A stretch of DNA of 8,266 nucleotides, taken from assembly GCA_036556085.1 (NCBI GenBank), contig DATBKE010000122.1, positions 1-8,266 of the forward strand, written 5' to 3'. How positions within the stretch are numbered: the first letter of the stretch is position 1; every line of letters begins with the position of its first letter. The notes beneath the pieces are model-generated. The model did not search any database. It saw nothing but the letters and a program-made list of their open reading frames with translations, and was not told where the DNA came from. Made by a program: the position numbers and the translations under genes. Below, piece by piece: positions 6,537 to 8,266 of the stretch. This stretch comes from JACCTH01 sp036556085. Its GTDB lineage: Bacteria > Actinomycetota > Acidimicrobiia > Spongiisociales > ZC4RG35.

Positions 6537-8266
6537 GTGACCGAGCGCTCATCTCCCCTCCGCAGGCTTTGGCATTACGCGGGTCCCCACCGCAGGAAGG
6601 TGGTGTGGGCCACGACGTTGTCGGTTCTAAACAAATTGGCGGACGTTCTCCCCGAGTTAGTGATCGGTGCCGCGGTAGACGTGGTGGTCCGGGGCGCCGA
6701 CTCGTTCGTGGGCCGGGCGTTCGACATCTCCGGACGCTTCGAGCAATTGCTGGTCCTGGCCCTGATCAACTTCATCATCTGGCTCATCGAGTCGGTGACC
6801 GAGTACATCGCCAATCTCGGGTGGCGTAACTTGGCTCAGACGATCGAGCACGAGGCGCGGATGGACGCGTATCGCCATGTCCAAGAGCTCGAGATCGCCT
6901 GGTTCGAGGATCGGTCCACTGGGGGACTGCTCTCGATCCTGAACGACGACGTCAACCAGCTCGAGCGCTTCCTCGACGTGGGTGCTTCCGATTTCATCCG
7001 CACCTTCGTCAACGTCGTCTTCGTCGGTGTCGTCTTCTTCGCCGCTTCACCGATGGTGGGGCTGGTGGCGTTCCTCCCCATCCCCCTCATCGTCTGGGGC
7101 TCGGTGGTCTACCAAAAGCGCCTGTCCCCGCGCTATCAGAGGGTGCGGGAGAGTGCGGGCGACCTAGGCGCCCTGCTTGCCAACAACCTGAGTGGAATCG
7201 CCACGATTCGTGCGTTCTCAGCCGAGGAGCGGGAGTCCGAGCGCGTCGAAGGCATGTCAGATCGTTATCGGGTAGCCAATCGGAATGCGATTCGATTGTC
7301 GTCGGCCTTCGTCCCGATCATTCGACTCGCAATCCTTTGCGGCTTCACGCTGACGTTGATCCTCGGGGGACGCGCCACTTTGGACGGCGCCATGGAGGTG
7401 GGTGTCTTCTCGGTGCTGGTCTACATGACCCAGCGCCTCTTGTGGCCGCTGACCCGGCTGGGCGAGACCTTCGACCTCTATCAGCGGGCGATGGCATCGA
7501 CCAGGCGCATCCTCGACCTACTGGCGGTGGCGCCCACCATTCGCCCGGGCTCGGGACGATTGCCACATCCAGTCCAGGGAGAGATCGAATTTCACTCGGT
7601 CAACTTCGCTTACTCCGACGGGCGCCTGATCCTCGACAATCTGAGCCTCAGGGTGCCGGCCGGCGAGACCCATGCCATCGTCGGCGCCACCGGAGCCGGC
7701 AAATCGACTCTGGTCAAGCTCCTGTTGCGGTTGTACGACCCCACGTCGGGTCGCATCACCTTCGACGGAAATGACCTGCGGGGCCTTTCGTTCGAGTCGG
7801 TTCGCCACTCGATCGGTTACGTCGGCCAGGATGTTTTTCTCTTCCAGGGAACAGTGCGCGAGAACCTGAGTTATGGCCGCCCTGACGCCACCGAAGCTGA
7901 GATCGAAGAGGCCGCCGCGCTCGCCGAGGCGACGGAATTCATCAAGGAGCTGCCGCTCGGTTACGACACCATCGTGGGCGAACGCGGTCAGAAGCTTTCC
8001 GGTGGACAGCGCCAGCGACTGTCGATTGCCCGGGCGATTCTCCGCGATCCCCCGGTCCTGGTGCTGGACGAGGCCACCTCGTCGGTTGACAACGAGACCG
8101 AAGCCGCCATCCAGCATTCGCTTGACATCGTCGGCAAGGACCGAACCGTGATCGTGATCGCCCACCGGCTCTCGACAGTTCGCTTTGCCGATCGCATCCA
8201 CGTCCTCGACGACGGACGGTTGATCGAGGCCGGCACTCACGACGAGCTGGTGGCCAGCGGAGGCCT
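6537..8266 (+). CDS. ABC exporter, fused permease and ATPase (MsbA/LmrA-like), 3' end cut off
   Basis: The open frame runs from a GTG through 576 codons without a stop and leaves the window just before its natural C-terminus. Residues 1-320 form a type I exporter membrane domain, with hydrophobic segments near 24-50, 70-91, 153-170, 173-192, 256-277 and 287-305. The second cytoplasmic loop starts around WFEDRSTGGLLS (122-133). Residues about 348-576 are the nucleotide-binding domain: A-loop Tyr359, Walker A GATGAGKST (383-391), Q-loop Gln431, TVRENLSYG, signature LSGGQ (487-491), Walker B ending in D511 with catalytic E512, D-loop SSVD, and switch His543. All ATPase motifs are intact, so it could work as a homodimer. 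The cargo cannot be told and may be a lipid, a peptide or a drug. It starts 6 nt after purL with only a weak GAG upstream, so it probably shares the pur transcript. A partner half-transporter might lie just outside the window. Confidence 0.92.
   Translation, partial: MTERSSPLRRLWHYAGPHRRKVVWATTLSVLNKLADVLPELVIGAAVDVVVRGADSFVGRAFDISGRFEQLLVLALINFIIWLIESVTEYIANLGWRNLAQTIEHEARMDAYRHVQELEIAWFEDRSTGGLLSILNDDVNQLERFLDVGASDFIRTFVNVVFVGVVFFAASPMVGLVAFLPIPLIVWGSVVYQKRLSPRYQRVRESAGDLGALLANNLSGIATIRAFSAEERESERVEGMSDRYRVANRNAIRLSSAFVPIIRLAILCGFTLTLILGGRATLDGAMEVGVFSVLVYMTQRLLWPLTRLGETFDLYQRAMASTRRILDLLAVAPTIRPGSGRLPHPVQGEIEFHSVNFAYSDGRLILDNLSLRVPAGETHAIVGATGAGKSTLVKLLLRLYDPTSGRITFDGNDLRGLSFESVRHSIGYVGQDVFLFQGTVRENLSYGRPDATEAEIEEAAALAEATEFIKELPLGYDTIVGERGQKLSGGQRQRLSIARAILRDPPVLVLDEATSSVDNETEAAIQHSLDIVGKDRTVIVIAHRLSTVRFADRIHVLDDGRLIEAGTHDELVASGG

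Noticed and set aside
6587..6603. CCACC...GGTGG hairpin near the start of the exporter gene as an attenuator
   Set aside because: Its stem is only 5 bp and it lies within coding sequence, with no U-tract. In GC-rich DNA such matches are common.

Overview
The window is a compact, GC-rich (roughly 60-65 % by eye) stretch of bacterial chromosome. It is almost fully coding and frequently uses GTG and TTG starts. It carries the PurS/PurQ/small-PurL form of FGAM synthase, a long-form PurC, a LytR-CpsA-Psr (LCP) envelope protein, and possible TANNNT-type -10 elements. Together these point to a Gram-positive-like, high-GC lineage. An actinobacterium, perhaps near Acidimicrobiia, is my best guess, but the sequence alone does not prove it.

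Layout. On the minus strand, read from about 2494 down to 26, three genes are packed head to tail: a PaaI-type hotdog thioesterase, an LCP-family membrane-anchored protein, and a ROK sugar kinase of the Mak/fructokinase type. The gaps are 6 nt and 0 nt. On the plus strand, starting about 58 nt from the thioesterase start, is a purine-biosynthesis operon, purC-purS-purQ-purL. Its genes overlap by 4 nt at every junction (TTGA, ATGA, ATGA). Six bases after purL begins an ABC exporter with fused membrane and ATPase domains, which runs off the right edge of the window. The only sizeable non-coding DNA is the divergent interval at about 2495-2552, which must hold the promoters of both operons. Bases 1-25 hold only a small inverted repeat after the kinase stop.

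How the genes work together. PurS, PurQ and PurL form the FGAM synthase complex: PurQ releases ammonia from glutamine, PurL uses it with ATP to amidate FGAR, and PurS bridges the two. This is the fourth step of de novo IMP synthesis. PurC acts later, joining aspartate to CAIR to give SAICAR. The 4-nt overlaps would favour coupled, roughly stoichiometric translation. The minus-strand trio (thioester hydrolysis, attachment of polymer to the cell wall, hexose phosphorylation) shares a transcript by spacing but has no obvious single pathway. No mobile element, CRISPR array, RNA gene or clear novel system is visible. The most notable points are the exporter attached to the pur operon, the sugar kinase abutting an LCP gene, and the very short divergent control region.
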